From Narthecium ossifragum (lineage: Eukaryota > Streptophyta > Magnoliopsida > Dioscoreales > Nartheciaceae): a stretch of DNA of 64,000 nt. Within the stretch, counting starts at the first letter, position 1; each line of letters starts with the position of its first letter. This document shows positions 52,956 through 62,947 of the stretch, in pieces. The notes beneath the pieces are model-generated. The model saw nothing but the letters and a program-made list of their open reading frames with translations, ran no database searches and was not told the origin of the DNA. The DNA lies in contig OY986966.1 in the NCBI GenBank assembly GCA_963920575.1, positions 18,161,888 through 18,225,887 on the forward strand. The letters run 5' to 3'. The position numbers and the translations under genes were made by a program.

Positions 52956-54980
52956 ATGCAAGGTAAGCGATCATTAAGTTTTCCTTTAACACCTTTAGAT
53001 TCTAAGATTGAAAACACTCTTAGATCCATCCACCAAGAACAATTTCATCAAAGAGCTTCACAACTTGATATCCCTGAACTACCTCTTGATTCTTTCTACA
53101 CCATGATGCAAGGAAATAATAATGGAAATAGGGTGGACAATGAGAACAATAGCCATAGAGAAGGCCCAATTTGGAATCATTTTTTGCCTAGACCTTTCAT
53201 ATATGCTTCATGTATTAATCCACCTCCTATTAATGCTACCCATTATGAGATTAAGCCCAATTGGATTAGAGCTTTACCTTCTTTTTATGGACGTGAAAAT
53301 GAGGATCCTTATGGTCATATTGTTAGCTTCCTTGAACTTCTGTCCATGTTCAAACTTCAGCACTTTAATGATGATGTCTTTAGACTTAAACTGTTTCCTT
53401 TTTCCCTAAAAGATAAGGCTAAACATTGGCTTCAAACCTTAGCTCCAAATTCGATTTCAACATGGGACCAACTTCAGGACGCCTTCCTTAAAAAGTACTT
53501 CCCTATTATTAAAAATCAGAATTATCGTACCATGATCATATCTTTCAAGCAATACGATGATGAGTTGTTTCATGAAGCCTGGGAAAGATTTAAGGACCTT
53601 CTTAGGGAGTGCCCTCATCATGAGGTACCTGAGTGGCAGTTAGCCCATTCGTTCTACAACGGTCTCACTGATCATTATAGGACGATGGTCGAAGCTTGCT
53701 GCCAGGGCGTCATTCTTAGCAAGCCTTGGACTGAACTTTGGGGGATGTATGAAAATCTTTCTGAAAACTCCCAACATAATGCCTCTGTTTTTTGGAGCCG
53801 GTCGACTGTTGTTCGAAATCCTAGAGGAGTTCATGAAGTTTCTGAATTCCAAAGCCTCTCTGGTCGAATAGCTCTCCTAGACAAATGAGTGGACCAACTC
53901 CAACTCAATCAGTCCTTGGCCCCACCGATTCAACCTCCGTCTGAAATTTGTGCCCTTTGTTCTAGTCCTGACCATTCTGTTGTCAACTGTCACCTTGCTC
54001 CCAACTTCCCTGACTTTGTTCAGGAACATGCCAATCCCACGTATGGATTCTCCAAGCCCCAAAACAATCCCTATTCGAACACCTATAACCCTGGTTGGAG
54101 AAATCATCCAAATTTTAGTTGGAAGCCACAACAGTCAAGTACTTTCCAAGGGCAAAATAATCCTCCTGCTTTCATGTACTCATCTAAACCTTCTGCAAAT
54201 CCAAATACTGGGTACCCTCCATATTATCTGCAGAATACACATCAGCCTTCTCCTGCTGAACCATCTAATGAACCCACTTTGACTTCTATCATGAGTACAC
54301 TTTTGGAGATGAGGGGTGATATCAATAGGGACATGTCATCTATGAAGGAAGAAATGACGGCCTTCAAAGGTGATGTCTCATTGTTGAAAAATAACTTATC
54401 TTCAACGATTCAATCCGTATCACAATTAGAGAAACAAGTTGAGAAATTATCTAATAACATGGCTAAAAGAGAGGATGGGCATTTGCCAAGTTAACCTGTC
54501 ACCAACCCTAGAGGCCAGCACTATGTAGAAAGCCAAAACATTGAGAGTGCTAAGGCCGTTGTGACCCTTAGAAGTGGTAAAACAGTTGATAATCAAATAG
54601 GTGAACCTGTCAGTACGGACGATCGATCGGCCTACCAGCCGATCCATCGTCCAACCCGAGATGACTCTTTTCTTCCAGTTGATTATGATCCAACTGATTC
54701 TAGAGAGCCTGATCCAGCTAAATACATTCCGAAAGTGCCATTTCCTGCAACCCTTAAAGACCCGTACCCAACCATCAAAGCCCGAAGAGCTACTGAGGAA
54801 ATCCTTCAAACTTTCAAACATGTCAACATCAACATACCCTTACTTCAGGCCATTCTCAGGCCATTCATCAGATCCCTTCATATGCCAAATTTCTTAAGGA
54901 CCTGTGCAGTCATAAACGCCAGACAAAACCCAAAGGGGACAAGAAAATCCTTTTACATGAACAAGTCAGTTCGATTTTGA
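52956..54980 (+). pseudogene. Athila Gag
   Basis: The first 310 residues hold the capsid-like core: ALPSFYGRENEDPYGHI, FRLKLFPFSLKDKAKHWLQ, WDQLQDAFLKKYFP, WERFKDLLRECPHHE, FYNGL. A TGA at 53886-53888 separates the second part (CALCSSPDHSVVNC zinc-knuckle-like; NPYSNTYNPGWRNHPNFSW; C-terminal helix SQLEKQVEKLSNNM). A TAA at 54492 precedes the VTLRSGK motif that marks Athila. A frameshift near 54890 leads through YAKFLKDLCSHKRQTKPKG into protease. It builds the particle that packages element RNA; two stops and a frameshift break it. Confidence 0.88.
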
Positions 54981-55438
54981 AACATAACACACCACCTAAA
55001 TTGAAAGACCCTGGTACTCCTACCATACCCTGTTGCATTGGAGACTACCAGATTGATGGTGCCCTTCTCGACCTAGGAGCCAGTGTTAACATTTTGCCCT
55101 ACTACCTTTATAAGGAATTTGGGATGGAAGAGCTCAAACCGACACCTATCAGTCTACAATTGGCTGATAGATCCATTAGGACTCCTAGAGGCATTGTAGA
55201 AGATGTTTTAGTGAAGGTGGACAACTTCTTTTTCCCTGTCGACTTTGTCGTCTTGGATATGGAACCCGCTATTCACTGTAAAAAAACCGTGCCTATCATC
55301 TTAGGACGTCCCTTTTTGGCTACAGCAAATGTGAATATTAACTGTCGAATTGGTGTCATGGATGTCTCTTTTAGCCATATGCGTATTAAACTGAACATCT
55401 TTAAGACTGCAGGTCTGCCTGAGCGTGAGAATGAATGA
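54977..55438 (+). CDS. Athila retropepsin-like protease
   Basis: 153 residues: PPKLKDPGTPTIPCCIGDYQ, DLGASVNILP (the Athila version of the catalytic D-S/T-G; Leu here is usual for the clade), LQLADRSIRTPRGIVEDVLV, FFFPVDFVVLDME, PIILGRPFLATA. Open and of normal length. Reading carries on from gag after its frameshift. It should cleave Gag; whether it is active cannot be judged. Confidence 0.88.
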   Translation: MKHNTPPKLKDPGTPTIPCCIGDYQIDGALLDLGASVNILPYYLYKEFGMEELKPTPISLQLADRSIRTPRGIVEDVLVKVDNFFFPVDFVVLDMEPAIHCKKTVPIILGRPFLATANVNINCRIGVMDVSFSHMRIKLNIFKTAGLPERENE

Positions 55439-55453
55439 TTCCATGTTGATAGT

Positions 55454-56506
55454 TTGATTGGCTGCTTTGATGATAAGTCTCATGTTATAATGATTGATAG
55501 ATTATCTGAAATTTTGAGGGCTTATGACTCTGATGATGATGATGATTGTGGTGTTAAATTGCACAATGATAGATTGTCTAAGATTCTAGATGAGTATGAT
55601 TCTGACAATGCTGGTAATGATGCTAAACTGCATGATGATAGATTGCCTACAATTTGGGATGTGTATGATTCTGACGATAATGATTATGATCTTAAACTGC
55701 ACAATGATAGATTATCTAAAATTCTGGAAGAATATAATTCTGACAATGGTGGTAATGATGCTAAACTGCATGATGATAGATTGCCAACAATTTGGGATGC
55801 GTATGATTCTAAGGATGATGATGTTGAATTAAAGAATGAAATTCTTTCTGTTATTTTGAATGCCTATGCTTCTGACTCTGATGATGATGTTAATCGGGAC
55901 ACTGCACAATCGAAAGATGACATCAAACCACACATCTTGCCATGCCAATCACTCGATCGAGACACTGTAGAGACAAAAACTATTTCTTGGGTGGTTGAGC
56001 CCCTTCTACCGTTATCTATTACCCCTACACCTGACTTAGATCCTGGACAAGTTCGTGCTTATTATGTTGACACACACTTTTGCACATATGTGTTAGTATA
56101 TTCTAAACTTGAGCCACCACCTCCTCCTTTACCTATATTTGCACCATCGTCATTGGCTACACCCATTCTGAGATCGAAATCCCCTCCATGTTCACTTCTG
56201 GGTTCTAACATTATGAGGGACACATACCGTAGACTGGGTTGCAAGATGAAACATGATGATAGGTTGCCATTCATAGAGGGTGGAGTCTCTAGTTCACGTG
56301 TGGGGAGGAAAGAACTGATTGGCCTACATCATCAAATATTGAACTTACTGTGGGGTTGGGTTTGTTTTCAAGCATTATATGGAAGAAGTTATTCTAAGTT
56401 GGGTGATCGATGCCGTCGGATTGACGGATCCATGCTATGTTACGAGCGGTCTACTCGTCCTCTCGTAATGGGTCTCTACTGCTCCAATCGATCAGAATCG
56501 GCCTGA
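55454..56506 (+). CDS. Acidic repeat ORF replacing RT/integrase in the Athila-like element
   Basis: 350 residues starting 15 nt after the protease stop, in the place where RT begins in complete Athila elements. Residues 15-147 are six units of 19-24 residues with consensus DRLxxIxxxYDSDxxxxxxKLH. Units 2-3 and 4-5 form a 46-residue (138-bp) higher-order duplication. Then follow a Pro-rich stretch (LEPPPPPLPIFAPSS) and a basic C-terminus that may belong to the downstream insertion (from about residue 275). No catalytic motif is seen. An acidic ORF of different sequence occupies the same place in the minus-strand relative (28974-28210). Likely binds a basic partner or nucleic-acid-binding protein; that is inference only. 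Confidence 0.6.
   Translation: MIGCFDDKSHVIMIDRLSEILRAYDSDDDDDCGVKLHNDRLSKILDEYDSDNAGNDAKLHDDRLPTIWDVYDSDDNDYDLKLHNDRLSKILEEYNSDNGGNDAKLHDDRLPTIWDAYDSKDDDVELKNEILSVILNAYASDSDDDVNRDTAQSKDDIKPHILPCQSLDRDTVETKTISWVVEPLLPLSITPTPDLDPGQVRAYYVDTHFCTYVLVYSKLEPPPPPLPIFAPSSLATPILRSKSPPCSLLGSNIMRDTYRRLGCKMKHDDRLPFIEGGVSSSRVGRKELIGLHHQILNLLWGWVCFQALYGRSYSKLGDRCRRIDGSMLCYERSTRPLVMGLYCSNRSESA
55496..55894 (+). repeat. In-frame tandem repeat encoding acidic units
   Basis: Six degenerate units of 57-72 bp (GATAGATT(G/A)(T/C)C...TATGATTCTGAC...AAACTGCA). The period stays a multiple of three, so the frame is conserved. Confidence 0.8.
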
Positions 56507-57828
56507 TCGGACTTGATTTGAGTCCAATGGGCTGAAGCTGGATCGAATCTGGTTCAGATCTGGCTCAAATTGGGGTAGGACTCGACTGGGATAAGTCTGG
56601 ATTGGTTGATTGGCTCTTGAAATTGAATCTGGCTCGGATTGGGTTTAATGGCTTGGCTGAACCGGCTAGGAGTGGGTTAAGTGGCTGAATCCGGATTTGG
56701 TGGCTGAGCTGAACCAATTAGACTTGGCTGAATTGGTCAAGAACTGGCTGGGAATATCCGACAGCTGAGGATCGCCAGAGTGGATCGCTGGCGTAGGAAC
56801 GGCGGCGGCGGTCGAGATACGTCCAGAAAGGGTCGCCTGGAGGTGGGGGTGAGATCTACCGGCTCGGATCGGTGAGGTAGGTGGCGGATCGGCCGGATCT
56901 GGGAGATGGACGGCGGGGGTTTGGGTTCACCGGCGTCGGGGATGACGGGAAGGCTTCTGCGGGCTTTGGAACGTCGTAGAAGACCGGGATCTGGCCTAGG
57001 GAGGTCGGCGGCGTACTTTGGAGGTAAGATATGGGTCGGACGCGGCTTGCCGGTGATGGGGACGGAGATCGGGTTCGCCGAGGACGGCGCCGAAGGCGAT
57101 GGAAGACGGCGGGGAAGGGCTGGCCAGAGTCGTGGTGCCAAGGGGAAGAGGATGGCGGGTTTAGATGGCGACGGAGGTGGCCGGAGAGGGGAGAACGACG
57201 GTGAGCTAGGGTACGGGAGAGAAGAGAGGAGGAAGAAGATGAACAGTAGGGTGACGTGGCGGTGGGGTCGCTGACGTGGCGGAGAGAGAAAGTGACGGGG
57301 AGAAAGAAGATGAAGGTGAAGGTGATGCCGGCTGCGGAGAAGATGACCGACGAGAAAGAAGGTGGATCTATGGTAGATATCTGGTGGAAGCTATATTATC
57401 TCTACTCCTATGATATTCTACTCCTATGATAATTTATCAACTACTCTTAATTCTTCATCTCATCATTCATCATCATATCCTAATACAAACTACTAAGGTC
57501 CTTTTATAGAGACCTTGACAGAGTCCTAATCCACTAGAAAACCCCCTTGCTTGATTAGCAAGTAATAAGGTTTCTGACTCAACTCAACTTCCTAACTCAA
57601 AGGGACTCTTAATTAATTCCTAACAATCAACTAGGACTCAATAAAAGACTAATGATAAATACTAATTAAATACTCTAGTTTGAACTAGGGAAGTCCAAGT
57701 CAAACTAGGAAAGAGGCTGAACCAGTTTGGTTCCTCTTCTGGGTTCGGATCCAATTGGTCGAGTCGGATCGACTCGTATCATGCTATATTCGCACTTTTT
57801 CAAGAAGTCTAGCAAAAGACTCAAAATT
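56507..57828. other. Unassigned insertion with GC-rich block
   Basis: Absent from the minus relative, where only about 40 bp separate the acidic ORF stop from the GAGGCAACCC motif. 56507-56760 is a degenerate CTGATTGG/CTGGATCG short-word repeat. 56740-57300 is GC-rich with Arg/Gly-biased readings and no domain. 57360-57720 is AT-rich. It could be a decayed LTR or gene fragment; termini not found. Confidence 0.45.
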
Positions 57829-60328
57829 GCGCGCTTGTTGGGAGGCAACCCAAGTTCCCTTTGATTTTTAGGCTTTTCCTTGATTTTTTTTAGGACTTTT
57901 TCTCCATTTTTTTGAACTTTTCTCAATTTTTAGGAATTTCTCAAAAAATTTCGGATTTTTCTTAAGACTTTTAGGAATTTTCGCCCGTTATTTTTAGTCA
58001 AAAAAAAGAGAGGGGGTGGGGGGGGGGGGGGGGGGGGTGTGTTCATCGTCCCCGAGCCGACAAGCCCCCTTCGTCGTCTGACCCCCTCCGGCCTCCCCTA
58101 GCCTTCCAAAACACCACCATCACCTTCGCCATCCTTCCTCCTGCCATCCTCCGTTCTTGTCTTCCTTTGATACCCTCTCTTCCGACGCCGGTGAACCTCC
58201 CCTGTTTCCTCCGTCATCGCCGAGAGCCTCCTCCGCCACCTATCATTGCCCTGAAACGAATCCACAAGCTTCCCCAGGCCGCCACGACTCGTCTGCCACC
58301 ATCAAAATGTCCGCTTGCTACCTGGATGGTCGGAACCCAACTCCGGTTAACTCCACATCGCCGACCACCGCCGTTTCACCACCTACAAACCTCAATCCTT
58401 GAATCAAACACCATAAATAGCTTCCCAGGCCTTCTGCGGTGCTTACTCCACCATTCCCTACCTCAATTCGAGCCCAAAACACCGGATTCCAGCTCCGGCC
58501 ATCTTCCTCCGAGACGTCCACCGCCGTTCCGCCGCCTGGAGACCACCATTCACAGATCAGACCATATACACAGATTCCTTGCGCCACCATGATTCTTTCT
58601 GTGCTAATCCCATCCTCCGGCAATGATGTTTCGCCTTTGTTCCGCCGCCGGCGTGCTCAAGGCCATCCGTTATTTCTCGATCAATATCCAGCTGCTACAC
58701 ACCTCTGATTTATGATCTGAAAGTCAATATCATTTATCTGACCTAAGCTGAGCTTGATCTGACCCTCTAGACGTCCTTGAGTGCCTCGAATGCTTTTTCT
58801 TCGCTATTTCCTCCGTTTTTTATTCCGATTTCACCGCGAACGGCTGCCGTGGGCGTGATGATCTCTTATGCGGATGGTTTCTAATGGGTGCTCTGCTTGG
58901 ATTTATGTTCGTTGTTTCTTTGTCTGAGATGTCTAGTGAATGTCTGTTGGATTATCCCCTTTACTGTTATCTGTATAAATTTTTATTTTTATGGGATGAA
59001 TGCTTGTATAGGTTTGATATATCATAAAAATACAAAGGAGACTCTGTCAAAATTTTCTCGAATTTTACTACCTTTTTCGACTTTTAATTGTTATATTTGA
59101 TATTCGTGGGAAGGGTATATTTTTATGTGACAAGATGTGCTTGGAAGGAAGAAATTTCGTTGAAATCGTGGTGATTTATATATTTTCTGGAGAGAGCATG
59201 GAATTTTGGAGCTTAAATACGGTTATCTCTATCCTATTATTCTTTGCTTTATTTTGACTTAATATAATTAGGGGCAATTACATCTAAGTTGGGGGTAGGA
59301 TTCTAGGAATTCATGCTTTATTTTTTATGATAATCGAGAGTATACATCCCCTGAAATATGTCTTAAGAATGAAGTTATGGTATTTATTGATAAAGATGCG
59401 TATTTTATAAATTTATCTTCTGAATTTTCCCTTGATTTGTATGCCATATAACATTTAGTCAAAATTTTAATTGCATGACACTATTTCTAGCAAATTAACA
59501 CTTTTACCATGACTTAGGGATGACTTAGCATATCCTAAAAGTACTTGAGCATGTTCGTATGCTTAGAAGTTGAGATTAGACTCTGAACATCAAACAAGAA
59601 TGGATTATAGTTCTATGTCATGTCACAGAAGATACACGAACACATGTTATGTTCTGAGTATGCAAAGCGCATAAAGTTATATCCAAAAAACAAAAAGGGA
59701 TTTTCAACTTAATAACCGGGCAGTATGCCTAGCTAGCGTGTTGTTCGCGTAAAAAGGTTGGATTTTCTGAAAAGAAAAAAAAATTTGACACTAAAAGGGG
59801 ATTTTCAGCTTAGTAACCGGGCAGGGTGCCTAACCAGCATGTTGTTCGCGTAAAACGGCTGAATTTCCTAATGTCGGGAAAAAAAACAGAGAGAATAAAA
59901 ATAGGAATTGCTATGTGAAGTGGAAAATAAGTGCTTACTTATGATTGTGGTTTTGAATAGTTGAAGTGTTTGGATATAATCAAAGGCTTTGAGACATGTG
60001 GAACCAAAATCACACACAGAAGTGTTAGAGTTGTTTCTAATCATGGCTAAATATATTGAAGTGTTGGAAAGGTGTTATGACATGCTTTAATTTTCTATCT
60101 TTTATATGTCTATGAATTAATGGATGTATTTATGGGTATTATTTCTACTTTATGCATTGGAATTAGTGAGTATTGTAATGGATTTCTAATGGCATATGTA
60201 AGGGGTGTATAGATGTTTGTGGGTATCATCACTGGAAACCCTCAGGAGACTATAACTCCTCCACTGGGGTAACCCAGGGATTTAAAGGCTTGTTACACAT
60301 GCAAAGAGTAATCATGAGACCTACGATA
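57829..60328 (+). other. Conserved 3' region of the plus-strand Athila-like element
   Basis: Opens with GTTGGGAGGCAACCCAAG, the standard Athila sequence after pol. A 20-nt G run is at 58018-58037. The Pro-rich block 58150-58600 and the duplicated GGGCAG..GCCTA.C.AGC.TGTTGTTCGCGTAAAA motif (59698-59758 and 59797-59870) both occur inverted in 25621-28200. No intact coding sequence. Confidence 0.65.
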
Positions 60329-61119
60329 TTTTTTCCCACAAATATACAGTAAAGTTGATCGTTCTTCCATTTTAGGCCTTCAACCCTCCAACTTGCTGGA
60401 AAATAGACCAGCAAAGTTAGCAGCAATGGTAGATGTTGTAAACTGATTTAAGGTCGCATCCTAAATTGCAAGATATTCTGCTATGTGCTAAAGGTAGAGA
60501 GGTTACAATATACACCTTTACTAAGGCCTATAAGCACAAACCTCGCACATTACCAGTATGGAATAACACTATGACAAAAATGCAAACATTGATTTTCCTA
60601 AGGCACTGGGAAAATAACGACTTGAACAACTGTAATTAGAGCCTTTGAAAAGATAATTAAGAGACAGGGGAAGGAATACAAGCAAGGACATAAAATCCTA
60701 GGTAAAGGTGGATTAGCATTCTGCGTGTCAACAGATTCCTTTTCCATCACATGCAGTTTCTCAGGAAGCTTCTCTTTAAAGCATTTAAGCTCATCAATAC
60801 GAGTGTTTGATTCAAGCAATTTCAGTTTTCATATCACTTTTTAAGCAAAATTTAGTCACACTAGACAAAGGGTATATAAAATACACAATAAAGAAGGTTT
60901 TGATAGGTACATATCCTTCTCCATTGTGCTCTGAATTCACACGGTGCCCGCAGGGACACATCATTCTCCACTATGTGAGTTCATAAGCTTAAGGCAGCGC
61001 ACAGAAAACATGTCTATTTGAACTATATATCAGGAAGCAGGGCACACACAGCACAATTTCAGCAAGCATGCTACATGTACAGTATGCTTAATTGTTCTTA
61101 CCGATAAACATTGGTGAAG
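60329..61119. other. Unassigned low-copy DNA with an exon-like coiled-coil segment
   Basis: On minus, about 60828-60705 reads KLKLLESNTRIDELKCFKEK and LPEKLHVMEKESVDTQNA, a plausible helical segment, but an in-frame TGA precedes it and no clear acceptor is present. No repeat boundary recognised. Confidence 0.25.
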
Positions 61120-61189
61120 CTAATCACTTTTCTTCATTCTCTTTGAAGCAGTAAAACTATCATAATCAGGAACTTTCATCGATGGGATT
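61120..61189 (-). other. Possible terminal exon of an unknown gene
   Basis: Acceptor TGGTTCCATGCAG at 61202-61190, then one base completing a codon and IPSMKVPDYDSFTASKRMKK, S-D, stop at 61122-61120. The other two frames are closed. A donor-like CG|GTAAGA follows at about 61101, so a 3'UTR intron is possible. Family not recognised. Confidence 0.35.
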
Positions 61190-61294
61190 CTGCATGGAAC
61201 CAAATAAACGGCATATTACACGTGCAACAACCCTACGCAAAAAGCTCAATTATTTGATAGTAGCATGCGTCCAAAAAATACAAAAAAGAACAGG

Positions 61295-62163
61295 GTGCGA
61301 CTATTTACACCACCCAAATGCCTAAGGACACTGCCCAAATTTTTTTCCCGATAATATCGAAAATACCCTTCATATCAATGTCTTAAATACCTCTCTTAAA
61401 TAACAAAATGTCTTTCTTCATCCTTTTTCTTCATGTTTTTGCTAAGGACACAGACATGGATATCCCGTTATAACTCTCCATCATCTCCTTTCCTCTAAGC
61501 CCTAACGAACAATGTCTCCATCGCCTCCATCACCACCTCCATCTAATCCAAGCGTAGCTCCATCATCTTCCTACATTGTCTTCCTCCCCAACCTCCCACT
61601 ATCCATCTAATCCAGGCGAAGCTCCGAGAAGACCTACGGGAGAAGGTACTCGAACTAGAGAAGATGCTATGGGGCGCGGTGGTCGGAGGGAACGCCTCTG
61701 GAGAAGAAGCATCTGGAGAAGACGCCTCTGGAGAAGACGCCTCTCGGACGGCTCTGGTACTCATTTTTCTTTCCCATCGGCATAGTTCTGTTTTTAAAAA
61801 CCGAAGTACTGTTTTTGTTTCGATTTTTAAAAATCGAACCTGTATTCAAACTTATGATCTATTCAAAGTAGTATTCGGTTGTATGTCTGGTTTTTAAAAA
61901 TCGAACTTGTAAAAGTATGTTCGCTTTTTAAAAGTTAACTTATATTCGGGTTTGAAAAAGCGAACATAAAACAAAGGTTCAGTTTTTAAAAATCGAATAT
62001 TTGACTGTATGTACGATTTTTACAAATCGAACTTGTGAAGTATATTCGATTTTTAAAATTCGCCTAATATTCGGTTTTTAAAAACCGAATGTGCGGTGTG
62101 GTTAGAAGGGTAGTTAAGGGTAGTCAAGGCAGAGTAGGAAAAAATAGGCGGTGTAGATAGCAT
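61295..62163. mobile_element. Terminal-inverted-repeat element with palindrome array
   Basis: Left GCGACTATTTACACCACCC and right (inverted) ATGCTATCTACACCGCC agree at most positions, and AAATTTTTTTCCC / AAAAAATAGG follow. No clear TSD. The interior has four tandem CTGGAGAAGACGCCT-like 15-bp units (61699-61744) and the palindrome array. Superfamily not certain (Mutator-like is the first guess). Confidence 0.5.
61780..62095. repeat. Array of short AT-core palindromes
   Basis: About nine sites of the type TTCGATTTTTAAAAATCGAA spaced 25-40 bp (near 61790, 61820, 61891, 61921, 61950, 61980, 62015, 62046, 62073). Arms vary together (CGGTTTTTAAAAACCG, CGATTTTTAAAAATCG). Some are imperfect. Spacers share TATGT/TATATTCG words. 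Confidence 0.75.
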
Positions 62164-62853
62164 TTCTGTTGGATTTCAAAATAACCTGCGTAGTTAGAAA
62201 TTGCTGAGATTATGTGTTCTTAATGGCCCCAGCGAGCAAAAGGTATGGTTCAACCATTTGGTAGGATTTTTTGTCCTATGGCCAAGGACCTATAGATGCA
62301 GATTAATTTGCAGTTGCTAAATATCCTTGCCACTCAAAGCCAGTAGACCTCACTATTGGCTGACACCCACCTTGGATTTGTTCGCTAGTTAGACGCATTC
62401 TAATATTAGATGAACTTGGTCACTTGGGACTCAATAAGATTCATGATGAAAGACTTTTGCATCAAAATCTCAGTAATTGAATCTTGCTTAGTGCAAATAT
62501 TTTCAGTTCACCTTCCAATTGGTTCCTCAGTTTGATATTTTCAGTTTGATCCCCTTAAGAGCTGAGCCTAACTAGCCTGATATCGGCTGTAAACAGCACT
62601 ACAAACTGTTAGCAAAACTCTGCTCAGGTATAACATCTTACATCTACACAACTAACAGAAAAAAGTAAACTCAGAAAGAAAAAAAGTACTGTTTGGGAGG
62701 CTTGTGATTTCTTGAGAATAATGACCCCGAATCACACAAACAAGCATCTTTACAACAGCCAAGTCCAAATAGTTGCAAGACAGTTTACTCATTATGGTTA
62801 CAAGTGTTTCTACAAGCTTTCAGGACGGTCAGAACTCTTCGACATCTGAGATT
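62164..62853. other. 3' UTR and intergenic region of the PIG-Y-like gene
   Basis: Lies downstream of the minus-strand stop at 62854. No ORF or repeat is recognised; AT-rich, with candidate poly(A) signals on the minus strand not resolved. Confidence 0.35.
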
Positions 62854-62947
62854 TCAGGCATGCTTGAAGACTTTCATGCTCAGCCAGTGCAAATATACAG
62901 CCACAACAAGCACAGGGAGAGTCAATGGAATGAGTAGCCAGTAATAC
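62854..62947 (-). CDS. Terminal exon of a PIG-Y-like gene (GPI-GlcNAc transferase subunit)
   Basis: After an acceptor (CTATGACAG, 62956-62948) the minus strand reads a split codon, then YYWLLIPLTLPVLVVAVYLH and WLSMKVFKHA, stop. The pattern LLxPxTxPVxVxxxxxxWxxxKxFxH is that of the C-terminus of PIG-Y, a small two-pass ER membrane subunit of the complex that starts GPI-anchor synthesis. The segment is one transmembrane helix plus a short basic tail. Upstream exons lie at higher coordinates, probably beyond 64000. Intact as far as seen, and the best candidate host gene at this end of the window. Confidence 0.65.

Larger units (their letters stand above)
51112..60328 (+). mobile_element. Non-autonomous Athila-like element with gag, protease and acidic ORF
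   Basis: 5' LTR 51112-52538, Asp-type PBS, gag, protease, acidic repeat ORF, an unassigned insertion (about 56507-57828) and the conserved 3' region (57829-60328). The sequence stops matching the nested relative near 60328, just before the expected polypurine tract and 3' LTR. RT, RNase H and integrase are absent. Confidence 0.85.

Noticed and set aside
61780..62095. Bacterial-type terminators
   Set aside because: Palindromes lack GC stems and T tails and lie in a eukaryotic transposon.
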